From: Streptomyces hygroscopicus
GTDB lineage: Bacteria; Actinomycetota; Actinomycetes; Streptomycetales; Streptomycetaceae
DNA: 64,000 nucleotides
Assembly: GCF_026168105.1 (NCBI RefSeq)
Contig: NZ_LBMW01000011.1
Location: 62,001-126,000 of the forward strand
Direction: 5' to 3'
The translations under genes were made by a program, and so were the position numbers. The notes beneath the pieces were generated by a model. It worked only from the letters and a program-made list of their open reading frames with translations, ran no database searches and was not told where the DNA came from. Positions 24,945 through 32,239 of the stretch are shown here, in pieces. How positions within the stretch are numbered: the stretch's first letter is position 1; every line of letters begins with the position of its first letter.

Positions 24945-26318
24945 TCAGCGGGAGGGCTGCACCACCGTCAGCCGGCGATCGGGCAGGTGACCGGTGAGCG
25001 CCACGGTGGGGCCGTGGGACAGCCCACTCGGGTCCGGCACGTCGGACGGAATCGTGATGTCGGCCGCGATCGCACGGTCCGCCGCGCCGGGCGGGGGCGG
25101 GAACGGAGCAGCCGTCTCGATCAGGTTCTTGTAATAGTCGAGCGACTTGGCCATGTCGACGGTGACGGCGGCGGTGACCCGTCCTTGGTAGCCGTAGACC
25201 ATGGCCAGGCGGCGCGCCTCCAGAGAGCCTTGGGCGATGACCACGTGGTCGGAGTAGGTGGGCACGCCCACCGACTTGATGTTGATCCCGAACTGGGTCG
25301 ACCAGAACGTCGGGACGGCGAGGTGCGGGCGCCGCATGGGCCCCGGACTGACCATGTTGTGGGCTGCCACCTCGGCCTGTGCGACCGCGTTGCCCCAGTG
25401 CTCCAGGGAGAGCATCTGGTACCCGAACAGCGGGTGCGGGAACCGGGAGACGTCGCCGGCCACGAAGACGTCGTCGGTCACGATCCCGTACATGTCGAAG
25501 GCCCGGCACCCGGCGTCGCACGCGATTCCGCGCGGACCCGCTGCCAGCCCGGACTCCGCCAGCCACTCGACATTGCGGACCGCCCCCAACGCCACGACGC
25601 ACACCTCCGCGTCGACACGGCTGCCGTCGGACAGGTCCGCACCGGTGAACCGGCCGTTCCCGTCCCCGCGCAGGGCGGTGACCGTCACGCCGCAGCGCAG
25701 GTCCACGCCGTGGTTGCGGTGCATGACGGCCGCGAGTTTCGACAGGGTGCCGCCGAGCGCGCCCACCAGGGGCGCGGGGCCGCGTTCTGCGACCGTGACC
25801 TCGATACCCCGCTCCCGGCAGGCCGAGGCGATCTCCGAACCGGTGAAGCCGGCGCCGATCACCAGCACCCGACCCGGCCCGGCGGCCAGCCGCTCGGCCA
25901 GCCCCCCGGCCTCGTCACTGGTGCGCAGGGTGAAAACCCCGTCCAGGGAGGCCTCCTCCGGGTTGGGCCAGGGGCGCGCCCGGGTCCCGGTGGCGATCAG
26001 CAGCCGGTCGAACGGCAGCGACTCACCGTCGGCCAGCATCACCCGTTTCTCCAAAGGGTCCAGGCCGGTGGCCGCTACTCCGAGCCGCCAGTCGGCGTCC
26101 GGGTCCCGGCGCATCGGCAGCGCCGTGGTGTCCGCCGACGCCTTGCCGAGCAGTACCTGCTTGGACAGCGGTGGGCGGTCGTAGGGAGGACAGGGTTCAT
26201 CCCCCACCACGGTGAGTGAGCCGGTGAAGCCCTCCTCGCGCAGCGTCTCCGCGGCCCTCAACCCGGCCAGCGACGCGCCGACGACGACGATGCGGCCGCC
26301 CCGCAGATCACCGGACAC
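24945..26318 (-). CDS. FAD-dependent ferredoxin reductase
   Basis: A 457-aa NAD(P)H:ferredoxin reductase of the class I P450 type. The FAD-binding GxGxxG-like motif is IVVVGASLAGLRAAETLR, the NAD(P)-binding motif VLVIGAGFTGSEIA, and the FAD-contacting motif VFVAGDVSRFPHP. It would pass electrons from NAD(P)H to the [3Fe-4S] ferredoxin encoded just upstream, with which it overlaps by 11 nt. The C-terminal reductase domain (WSTQFGINIKSVGVP) is typical. It lies 30 nt upstream of the P450 gene. Confidence 0.92.
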   Translation of the reverse strand: MSGDLRGGRIVVVGASLAGLRAAETLREEGFTGSLTVVGDEPCPPYDRPPLSKQVLLGKASADTTALPMRRDPDADWRLGVAATGLDPLEKRVMLADGESLPFDRLLIATGTRARPWPNPEEASLDGVFTLRTSDEAGGLAERLAAGPGRVLVIGAGFTGSEIASACRERGIEVTVAERGPAPLVGALGGTLSKLAAVMHRNHGVDLRCGVTVTALRGDGNGRFTGADLSDGSRVDAEVCVVALGAVRNVEWLAESGLAAGPRGIACDAGCRAFDMYGIVTDDVFVAGDVSRFPHPLFGYQMLSLEHWGNAVAQAEVAAHNMVSPGPMRRPHLAVPTFWSTQFGINIKSVGVPTYSDHVVIAQGSLEARRLAMVYGYQGRVTAAVTVDMAKSLDYYKNLIETAAPFPPPPGAADRAIAADITIPSDVPDPSGLSHGPTVALTGHLPDRRLTVVQPSR

Positions 26319-26517
26319 CGGCGCTCACCGCCTCGCCGACGACGATGGCCTGGACCGGGCACGCCGCCGCGGCTTGGCGCACGCGCTCGACCTGGTCGTC
26401 CGGGACGGCCGTGGTGTACAGCAACCCCTCTTCACCGTGCAGTTCGAACACCTCCGGCGCGAGGAACACGCACTGCGCATAGCCCTGGCAGCGTGTGAGG
26501 TCCACAACGATCTGCAT
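26308..26517 (-). CDS. [3Fe-4S]-type ferredoxin
   Basis: A 69-aa ferredoxin. Cys ligands are in TRCQGYAQCVF and ACPVQAI (C-x5-C ... C-P); the position that would hold a fourth ligand is occupied by another residue, so a [3Fe-4S] cluster is expected, as in ferredoxins that serve Streptomyces P450s. The start at ATG 26517 follows AGGGAG. It is the first gene of the three-gene electron-transfer operon and overlaps the reductase gene. Two direct repeats just upstream may form its operator. Confidence 0.93.
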   Translation of the reverse strand: MQIVVDLTRCQGYAQCVFLAPEVFELHGEEGLLYTTAVPDDQVERVRQAAAACPVQAIVVGEAVSAGVR

Positions 26518-26560
26518 GGCTGGTCACTCCCTGAGTCGTCCCGGCGTCCCCTTTCTTTTC

Positions 26561-26604
26561 TACGCCGGTATCGCACCAGGCGCTCTTCACGCCCGTGTCG
26601 CACC
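26561..26604. promoter_or_regulatory. Direct repeats upstream of ferredoxin-P450 operon
   Basis: TACGCCGGTATCGCACC (26561-26577) and CACGCCCGTGTCGCACC (26588-26604) agree at 14 of 17 positions and lie 27 bp apart, 44-87 nt upstream of the ferredoxin start. The position suits an operator. The rest of the 459-bp gap 26518-26976 has no convincing gene; it also holds a palindrome at 26773-26786. Confidence 0.4.
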
Positions 26605-26844
26605 CCTTGCCCACCTCGCTACTTGTTCGTGGCTCCCCGCAAGGGATGACAGAGGCGGCCCGCGGGGGCGTCGACCAGTGCCCCTCACCCTGCAACGTCC
26701 TGAAACCGCCACATGGATGACGGTGCTGTCCGCCCTTGCTCGAGGCGGTCGACGCCCTGATGCGAAAGACCACCCGCGATCGCGGGCACCTTGCTTCTGA
26801 CCGGACCGGAAACCCACCGACCCCCAGCAGGTCGGGAAATTGCC

Positions 26845-26859
26845 GGACCCGTTGGACCA
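26845..26859. promoter_or_regulatory. Weak dyad upstream of alcohol dehydrogenase
   Basis: GGACCCGTTGGACCA lies about 120 nt upstream of the dehydrogenase start. It matches the element at 13163-13176 at 10 of 14 aligned positions, so it is only a weak candidate for the island-type box. Confidence 0.25.
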
Positions 26860-26976
26860 GTGGCGTGGCGTGGGCGCCTCCTGGGGGTCCCCCCGCGTCT
26901 CCCGCTCGGCGCGCGCGATCGTTCCCGAGCTGGTCTGCTGGTCCAGGGGCCCTCCCACTCTTTCCCGGAGAGCCAG

Positions 26977-28002
26977 ATGAGTACCTATCGAGTCGCACAG
27001 GTGGACACCGCCGACGGGCTGTTCGAGATCACCGAGCGTGAGGTGCCGCAGCCGGGCCCCGGCCACGTACGGATCGCCGTGGAGGCCTGCGGGGTCTGTC
27101 ACAGCGACGCCCTCTTCGTGAACGCCGCGGTGCCGGGCGTCCGGTTCCCGCTGGTTCCCGGGCACGAGATCGCGGGGCGCATCGAGGAGCTCGGCGAGGG
27201 AACGCGGGACAGAGGCTGGCAGGTGGGCGACCGGGTGGCGGTCGGCTGGTTCGGAGGCAGCTGCGGCCACTGCACGCCCTGCAGACAGGGCGACTTCGTC
27301 GTGTGCGAGAACCTGAAGGTTCCCGGGTGGGCGTACGACGGGGGCTTCGCAGAGGTGGTGATCGCGCCCGCCGACGCCTTGGCCCGCATTCCCGACGCGC
27401 TGGCGGCGACCGATGCGGCGCCCATGGCCTGCGCAGGGGTGACCACGTTCGACGGCTTGCGGCGCAGCTCCGCACGGCCGGGCGACCTGGTCGCCGTACT
27501 CGGCATCGGCGGCCTCGGCCACCTGGGGGTGCAGTATGCGGCCGCCATGGGCTTTCGGACCGTGGCCATCGCCCGCGGAGCCGACAAGGCCGGCATCGCC
27601 AAGCAGCTCGGCGCTCACCACTACATCGACAGCACGGCGGGCACCGGCGTCGCAGACGCGCTGCAGTCCCTGGGCGGCGCCAAGGCCGTGCTGGCCACCG
27701 CCGGCAGCTCCGATGCCATCACAGCGACCGTGGACGGGCTGTCGCACCGCGGCGAGCTCGTGGTCATCGGGGCGGTTCCCGAGCCGCTGGGGATCAGCCC
27801 GCCCCAGCTGATCATGAGCGGCAGGGTCGTGCGCGGCCATGCGTCCGGCACCGCGCAGGATGTGCAGGAGACCATGGCGTTCAGTGCCCTGCACGGAATC
27901 CGCCCGATGGTCGAGGTCGTGCCGTTGAGCCGGGCCGATGAGGCGTACCGGAAAATGCTCTCCGGCGCCGCCCGCTTCCGAATGGTGCTCGCCACTCGCT
28001 GA
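26977..28002 (+). CDS. Zinc-dependent alcohol dehydrogenase
   Basis: A 341-aa medium-chain dehydrogenase. The catalytic zinc site is in CGVCHSDALFVN with GHEIAGRI; the structural zinc Cys cluster is CGHCTPCRQGDFVVC. The NAD(P)-binding motif is VLGIGGLGHLGVQYA (about residue 178). It would oxidise alcohols or reduce aldehydes with NAD(P). ATG 26977 is preceded by CGGAGAG. In S. coelicolor an alcohol dehydrogenase gene lies within a dormancy/hypoxia gene cluster, and the upstream region here has a weak GGGCC-type dyad, so co-regulation with the 9.6-18.9 kb island is possible. Confidence 0.93.
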   Translation: MSTYRVAQVDTADGLFEITEREVPQPGPGHVRIAVEACGVCHSDALFVNAAVPGVRFPLVPGHEIAGRIEELGEGTRDRGWQVGDRVAVGWFGGSCGHCTPCRQGDFVVCENLKVPGWAYDGGFAEVVIAPADALARIPDALAATDAAPMACAGVTTFDGLRRSSARPGDLVAVLGIGGLGHLGVQYAAAMGFRTVAIARGADKAGIAKQLGAHHYIDSTAGTGVADALQSLGGAKAVLATAGSSDAITATVDGLSHRGELVVIGAVPEPLGISPPQLIMSGRVVRGHASGTAQDVQETMAFSALHGIRPMVEVVPLSRADEAYRKMLSGAARFRMVLATR

Positions 28003-28005
28003 CAT

Positions 28006-28031
28006 CGCACCCTGTGATCCGGCGGGGTGCG
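28006..28031 (+). terminator. Hairpin after alcohol dehydrogenase
   Basis: CGCACCC (28006-28012) pairs with GGGTGCG (28025-28031) four bases after the stop codon. Confidence 0.5.
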
Positions 28032-28150
28032 CGGGTCGCAGTGCCCGGGCGACCCCGCCGCTCCGACGCCTTCGTACCGGCCACCTCGCCCCTTCGCGGG
28101 GGCCGCTCACCTGCCTCCCCGGTGTCCCCGGGGCAGGCGGCCCCTGTCTT

Positions 28151-28176
28151 CGCCGGGCCGCCGCGACGGCCCGGCG
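28151..28176. terminator. Hairpin between alcohol dehydrogenase and cupin genes
   Basis: A perfect 10-bp stem (CGCCGGGCCG and CGGCCCGGCG) closes a 6-nt loop between convergent genes. Further self-complementary sequence lies at about 28.10-28.14 kb. Confidence 0.7.
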
Positions 28177-28210
28177 GAGACGGTCCGCCTTTCGGTCACC
28201 AGGACGGTTC

Positions 28211-28591
28211 TCAGGGGCGGTTGGCCCACGGCGGTGCGACCCGACTGCCGTCGGCGAGCTCCGCCTCCAGGCCGATGGAGGTGGTGACCCAGGAGACGGC
28301 GACCTCGTCCGTCGGGTTCTCCACGCCGAGGGTCGCACCGGGATTGATGATCACTGTGTCCCCCGCGGTGATCCGCTCGACGTGGCCGTCGAGCGTGACC
28401 AGCAGCTCGCCGTCGAGGAGATGGAAGATCTCCTCCCGGGTCACGGTGTGGAGGGGGGCGCGGGTCCCCGCGGGGATCTCACCGCGCCATGCGCACAGCT
28501 CCTGGCTCCCGGTCAGGGGAGTGGCGTACGAGACGAAACGGGCGCCGTGCATCTCATGGGTGACGGCTTCGGACGAGCGGACGACGGGCAT
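28211..28591 (-). CDS. Cupin-domain protein
   Basis: A 126-aa single-domain cupin. The first motif region is RAPLHTVTREEIFHLLDGELLVTLDG and the second follows GDTVIINPGATLGVENPTDEVAVSWV. Motif 1 keeps one His and one Glu of the usual metal ligands, so metal binding is plausible but not certain. The start at ATG 28591 follows GAGGGAG. It is divergent from a MarR regulator, and the 83-bp region between them carries paired MarR-type operators, so it is probably that regulator's target. Confidence 0.85.
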   Translation of the reverse strand: MPVVRSSEAVTHEMHGARFVSYATPLTGSQELCAWRGEIPAGTRAPLHTVTREEIFHLLDGELLVTLDGHVERITAGDTVIINPGATLGVENPTDEVAVSWVTTSIGLEAELADGSRVAPPWANRP

Positions 28592-28613
28592 GGGTGTCTC
28601 CCTCGGAAGAGAT

Positions 28614-28630
28614 GGTCAAGTTGCTTGACT
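28614..28630. promoter_or_regulatory. MarR operator site 1
   Basis: GGTCAAGTTGCTTGACT has perfect 6-bp arms (GTCAAG/CTTGAC) around TTG. It lies in the divergent cupin/MarR promoter. Confidence 0.75.
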
Positions 28631-28641
28631 ACTGTGAATAT

Positions 28642-28658
28642 GGTCAAGCTGCTTGACC
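28642..28658. promoter_or_regulatory. MarR operator site 2
   Basis: GGTCAAGCTGCTTGACC has perfect 7-bp arms around CTG, centred 28 bp from site 1. A degenerate third copy (TCAA-N6-TTGA, 28665-28678) overlaps the proposed MarR start. Confidence 0.78.
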
Positions 28659-28674
28659 GTCTCGTCAAGGGTGT

Positions 28675-29133
28675 TTGAATGCCTTCGTGCAGAACTCCGA
28701 GGCCATGGCCCTGTCCGCCGCCCTGCTCGCCGTAGCGGGCGAGCTGACGCAGCGCATTCACGACGGCGTCGTCGCGCGCGGGTTCGAGGGGTTGCGGCCC
28801 GCGCACGGCTTCGCCTTCGCCCGGCTCACCCCGGACGGCGCCACCGTCACCGAACTCGCCGCCCATCTCGGGGTCACCAAGCAGGCCGCGAGCCAGCTCG
28901 TCGACGAGATCGTGCGCAAGGGATACGCCGAGCGGCGGCCGCATCCCGCGGATGCGCGGGCCCGGCTGGTCGTGCTGACCGGGCGTGGTCTGGCCTGCAC
29001 GCGGGCCGCCGAGGAAGCCGCTGCGGACGCCGTACGGCCGTGGGCGGAGCTCCTCGGTGAGCGCGAAATCCGTGCACTCCAGGGACAGTTGTCGCGGATT
29101 GCGCCGTATGGGCCGGTCAGGCCCGCCTGGTGA
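28675..29133 (+). CDS. MarR-family transcriptional regulator
   Basis: A 152-aa winged-helix regulator. The DNA-binding region is VTELAAHLGVTKQAASQLVDEIVRKGYAERRPHPADARARLVVLT (split here by function: recognition helix around KQAASQLV, wing around HPADARAR). The start is uncertain: TTG 28675 is the longest possibility and has only a weak upstream site; GTG 28687 and ATG 28705 are alternatives. It is divergent from the cupin gene with two strong inverted repeats in between, the usual arrangement for an autoregulated MarR repressor. Confidence 0.86.
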   Translation: MNAFVQNSEAMALSAALLAVAGELTQRIHDGVVARGFEGLRPAHGFAFARLTPDGATVTELAAHLGVTKQAASQLVDEIVRKGYAERRPHPADARARLVVLTGRGLACTRAAEEAAADAVRPWAELLGEREIRALQGQLSRIAPYGPVRPAW

Positions 29134-29263
29134 CGGCACGTCGTATGTGTTCAGGGCGGTACCAGGAATCCCGGCTGCCGTCGGCTGTCGCCGCAAGTTT
29201 TTACTGACACGTAACTTCACACCGGGGCTACTCGTCCGTAACTTGACGAGTGAACAGCATCCC

Positions 29264-29277
29264 GTGATCCGGATCAC
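29264..29277. promoter_or_regulatory. Crp-like palindrome upstream of secreted lipase
   Basis: GTGATCCGGATCAC is a perfect 14-bp palindrome fitting the GTGA-N6-TCAC form recognised by Crp-family regulators. It is 46 bp upstream of the lipase ATG. Confidence 0.5.
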
Positions 29278-29323
29278 AGGTTAAGGCCGTCATACCTCCC
29301 GTGAGCCGCAAGGAGATCACCCG

Positions 29324-30181
29324 ATGCTGCCCTGGAAACGAGTGTTCAGACCGCTCGCCGCCCTGCTGCTGGCCACCGTGGTCGCCGTGGTCCCCGCCGC
29401 CACCGCCGAGGCCGCCGCGCCGAGCAGCGGCTGGAACGACTACTCGTGCAAGCCCTCCGCCGCCCACCCCCGCCCCGTCGTCCTGGTCCACGGAACCTTC
29501 GGCAACGCCGTCGACAACTGGCTGGCCCTCGCGCCCTATCTGGAGGACCGCGGTTACTGCGTCTTCTCCCTCGACTACGGCCAGCTGCCCGGGGTTCCCC
29601 TCTTCTACGGCCTCGGCCCCATCGCCACGTCCGCCGAACAGCTCCACTCCTTCGTCGACAAGGTGCTCGCCGCGACCGGCGCCGCCAAGGCCGACATCGT
29701 CGGCCACTCGCAGGGCGGCATGATGCCTCGCTACTACCTGAAGTTCCTCGGCGGCGCCGACAAGGTGAACGCCCTCGTCGGCATCGCGCCCGACAACCAC
29801 GGCACCACCCTGGACGGGCTCACCAACCTGCTCCCGTACTTCCCGGGGGCCCAGGACCTGCTCTCCGCGGCCACGCCCGGGCTCGCCGACCAGGCGGTCG
29901 GCTCGGAGTTCCTGGCCAAGCTCAACGCGGGCGGCGACACCGTGCCCGGCGTCCACTACACGGTCATCGCCACCAAGTACGACGAGGTGGCCACGCCGTA
30001 CAGGTCGCAGTTCCTGAGCGGATCCGACGTGCACAACGTCCTGTTGCAGGACCTGTGCGTGGTCGACTTCTCCGAGCACGTGGCAATCGGTCTGACCGAC
30101 CGGATCGCCTTCCACGAGGTGGCGAACGCCCTCGATCCGGGGCACGCCACCGCGACCAACTGCGCCTCGGTGTTCAGCTGA
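29324..30181 (+). CDS. Secreted triacylglycerol lipase/esterase
   Basis: A 285-aa secreted alpha/beta-hydrolase. A signal peptide (residues 1-31, MLPWKRVFRPLAALLLATVV to AEAA) precedes the mature domain. The oxyanion region is VVLVHGTFGNAVDNW and the nucleophile elbow GHSQGGMMPRYYLKFLGG. The acid and His of the triad probably lie in the TKYDEVATPY and FSEHVAIG segments. Four Cys residues suggest disulphides. ATG 29324 follows AAGGAG. It resembles Streptomyces LipA-type lipases. A Crp-like palindrome lies upstream and a strong bidirectional hairpin downstream. Confidence 0.92.
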   Translation: MLPWKRVFRPLAALLLATVVAVVPAATAEAAAPSSGWNDYSCKPSAAHPRPVVLVHGTFGNAVDNWLALAPYLEDRGYCVFSLDYGQLPGVPLFYGLGPIATSAEQLHSFVDKVLAATGAAKADIVGHSQGGMMPRYYLKFLGGADKVNALVGIAPDNHGTTLDGLTNLLPYFPGAQDLLSAATPGLADQAVGSEFLAKLNAGGDTVPGVHYTVIATKYDEVATPYRSQFLSGSDVHNVLLQDLCVVDFSEHVAIGLTDRIAFHEVANALDPGHATATNCASVFS

Positions 30182-30234
30182 CCCGAGGGTGCGGCAGAAC
30201 GTCCGTGGCCATCTCCCCAGGGGCTACGGCCGTT

Positions 30235-30275
30235 TCCGGGGCCTGTCCGGCCTGAGCCGCCGGACAGGCCCCGGA
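30235..30275. terminator. Strong bidirectional terminator, lipase/LPMO
   Basis: A perfect 16-bp stem (30236-30251 with 30259-30274, extended by a T-A pair) closes a 7-nt loop (CTGAGCC) between convergent genes. Confidence 0.9.
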
Positions 30276-30278
30276 GCT

Positions 30279-31259
30279 TCATCGCCCGCGCCGGCCCCCG
30301 CCCGTCGCGCGCCGGCGGACCGACGCGAACAGGGCCGCGGCCCCCAGCGCCAGGGCGGCAGCCCCACCGAGCGTCAGATACGGGGCGGAACCGCTGCTCC
30401 CGGTCTCGGCGAGGTGGTGCGCGGCACCGGCGGCGCTCGGGCGGTCGGCCGACGTGGTGTCCGCCGCGGCCGTGGCCGGCGTACCGGCCGCGTGGCCGCC
30501 GTGACCGTGGTGGCCGACCGTAGACCTGCCGGCGCCGGCCTCGATCTGCCGTTCGGAGGGCGCGGAGGCGGACGGTGCCGGGACCGGGCCCCTCGTGGCA
30601 CCACGGTTCGCGGCACCACTGCCGGAGCCACCGAAGGTGACGTCCGAGCAGGAGTAGAAGGCCTCCGGGCTGTCCGAGCGCTGCCAGACGGCGTACAGCA
30701 GCTGCTTGCCGGAGCGCTGCGGAAGGACGCCGGAGAACGTGTAATAGCCGCCGCGCGCGACCGGGTCGACGGCTGTGGCGACCGGATGCCCGAGGTCCAG
30801 GCCGGCCCAGGCGAGCGGCTTCGACGGGTCGTAGCCGGGCCTGGTGACGTAGACCGTGAAGGTGCCTTTGTGCGGGGCGGTCACGCGGTACCGGAACGTG
30901 TACGCACCGCTGTGCACGGAGGTCGCCGGCCAGTCGGCGCGGGGCAGATCGAGGCCCTTGAACTCGTCGTTGTTCGCGCTGCACAGCTTGCCGTCCGGGA
31001 TCAGCGCCCGGTGCAGTCCGTTGGCGTCGCCGATGCGCACGCCGTTCCAGTCGTAGAGCGCCTGGGTTCCGCCCGCCGCGACCGCCGCACCGCACGCGGC
31101 CGACCTGGGGTTCTCGGGACCCTCCGCATAACACTGCGACACCCGGCTGACCGGACCGGCCATCGAGCCGTGCGCGAGCGCGGGCACGGCGGCCGGCCCG
31201 GCGAGCAGGAGCGGGACGGCTCCGACGGCGACGACGGCGGCTCTGCGGCGTACGGGCAT
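30279..31259 (-). CDS. AA10 lytic polysaccharide monooxygenase with sortase anchor
   Basis: A 326-aa secreted copper enzyme that would cleave chitin or cellulose oxidatively. The signal peptide ends ...VPALA and the mature protein begins with His (HGSMAGPVSR), the first ligand of the copper histidine brace; the second His is probably in SVHSGAYTFRYRV or TAPHKGTF. The AA10 domain (about 30-205) is followed by a Ser/Thr/Gly/His-rich linker. The C-terminal sortase signal has LAETG, a hydrophobic helix (YLTLGGAAALALGAAALFA) and a basic tail. The enzyme should therefore be anchored to the cell wall rather than released. Confidence 0.93.
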   Translation of the reverse strand: MPVRRRAAVVAVGAVPLLLAGPAAVPALAHGSMAGPVSRVSQCYAEGPENPRSAACGAAVAAGGTQALYDWNGVRIGDANGLHRALIPDGKLCSANNDEFKGLDLPRADWPATSVHSGAYTFRYRVTAPHKGTFTVYVTRPGYDPSKPLAWAGLDLGHPVATAVDPVARGGYYTFSGVLPQRSGKQLLYAVWQRSDSPEAFYSCSDVTFGGSGSGAANRGATRGPVPAPSASAPSERQIEAGAGRSTVGHHGHGGHAAGTPATAAADTTSADRPSAAGAAHHLAETGSSGSAPYLTLGGAAALALGAAALFASVRRRATGGGRRGR

Positions 31260-31429
31260 GGGGGAACTCCTCGGAGCGGTCCTGGACGCGGGCGGCGGAT
31301 CCCGTGGGGGCGATCAGCAAACTAGCCCCGAGAACTCGTGGAATCGCCTGCTGAGGGCGGGTCGAGGAGATCCTTATGGCGCTGTTAAGGGGGTACTGAG
31401 ACTGCGCTCAGGTAAGTACCGTGCGGTCC

Positions 31430-31903
31430 ATGACAGATGCCAGGGCAGACGCCATGACGGCCGGGGACGTGAGGGCCGCCGTCGCCGCGGACGTGCCGGC
31501 CGTGCGGGCCGTGACCGACGCCGCGTACCACCACTACATCGAGCGCATCGGGGTGGTGCCGCAGCCCATGGAGGCGGACCACGCGGCGAACGTGGCCGCG
31601 GGGCGCGTGTTCGTGGCGGGGGAGCCGGTGGCCGGGCTCGTGGTGGTGGAGGCGCACGAGGACCATTTCTTCCTCGACAGCATCGCCGTGCATCCCGGCG
31701 CCCAGGCGCGGGGCGTGGGGCGGCGGCTGCTCGCCTTCGTGGACGCACGCGCGCGAGCACTCGGACTGCCCGAGGTCAGGCTCTATACGAACGCCATGAT
31801 GTGGGAGAACCAGGAGATCTACCCGAGGTACGGATACGAGGCCGTGGAGCGCCGGGTCGACGGGCCGTACGACCGTGTCCACTACCGCAAGCGGCTGGAC
31901 TGA
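31430..31903 (+). CDS. GNAT-family N-acetyltransferase
   Basis: A 157-aa acetyltransferase of the GCN5 fold. The acetyl-CoA binding motif is LDSIAVHPGAQARGVGRRLLAFV (R/Q-x-x-G-x-G/A) and the C-terminal YPRYGYEAVERR motif is present. ATG 31430 (MTDARADAMT) is chosen; GTG 31421 and ATG 31454 are also in frame. The substrate is unknown. It is divergent from the LPMO gene, with a 170-bp region between them. Confidence 0.87.
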   Translation: MTDARADAMTAGDVRAAVAADVPAVRAVTDAAYHHYIERIGVVPQPMEADHAANVAAGRVFVAGEPVAGLVVVEAHEDHFFLDSIAVHPGAQARGVGRRLLAFVDARARALGLPEVRLYTNAMMWENQEIYPRYGYEAVERRVDGPYDRVHYRKRLD

Positions 31904-31941
31904 GATTCTCGTGCGGTCCCAGGAGTGACGGGCCGACGGGC

Positions 31942-32076
31942 TCAGCCGTCCGGCCACCAGAGGCGAGCGATGTCCTTCCGCACCTCCGGCCGCTCGACGG
32001 GGCGTTCGTCGGCTTCCTCCCGCACTCGGCGGGATTCCGCCCTCTTCAGGGGCTTGTGCACGGTCACGCGGCGCAT
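31942..32076 (-). CDS. 44-aa conserved Streptomyces small protein
   Basis: A short gene from ATG 32076 with an excellent ribosome binding site (AAGGAGG, 5 nt spacing). The product begins MRRVTVHKPLKRAESRRVRE and ends RPEVRKDIARLWWPDG. It is strongly basic/acidic and helical in character with a conserved-looking WWPDG tail. I recall similar short proteins in other Streptomyces genomes, but no function is known. It lies between the GNAT gene (plus, convergent) and a methyltransferase gene (divergent). Confidence 0.75.
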   Translation of the reverse strand: MRRVTVHKPLKRAESRRVREEADERPVERPEVRKDIARLWWPDG

Positions 32077-32164
32077 GGCTGCCTCCTTGTGTCTACCGGG
32101 TTCCGTATTTGTGCGGAGGTAGACCCTTTGGGTGAGGGTTGCTCATCGGTGGCGGTCTGTCTGT

Positions 32165-32215
32165 GGCGGCTGTCACGATCCGGTTGTCCGCGGCGGCTTT
32201 CACGATCCGGTTGTC
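32165..32215. repeat. 27-bp tandem repeat upstream of methyltransferase
   Basis: Two 24-bp units (32165-32188 and 32192-32215, core TCACGATCCGGTTGTC) differ at one position and repeat with 27-bp periodicity. Partial copies flank them. They lie 25-75 bp upstream of the methyltransferase start, where an activator or repressor could bind. Confidence 0.75.
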
Positions 32216-32239
32216 AGTGGTGGCTGAGACCCTGGCGGC

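Noticed and set aside
26773-26786. Perfect palindrome CCCGCGATCGCGGG upstream of the alcohol dehydrogenase
   Set aside because: Could be an operator, but it stands alone, does not match the island dyads and such GC palindromes are common by chance here.
26432-26998. Minus-strand open frame through the ferredoxin upstream region
   Set aside because: Overlaps the ferredoxin gene in another frame and has no recognisable domain or ribosome binding site.
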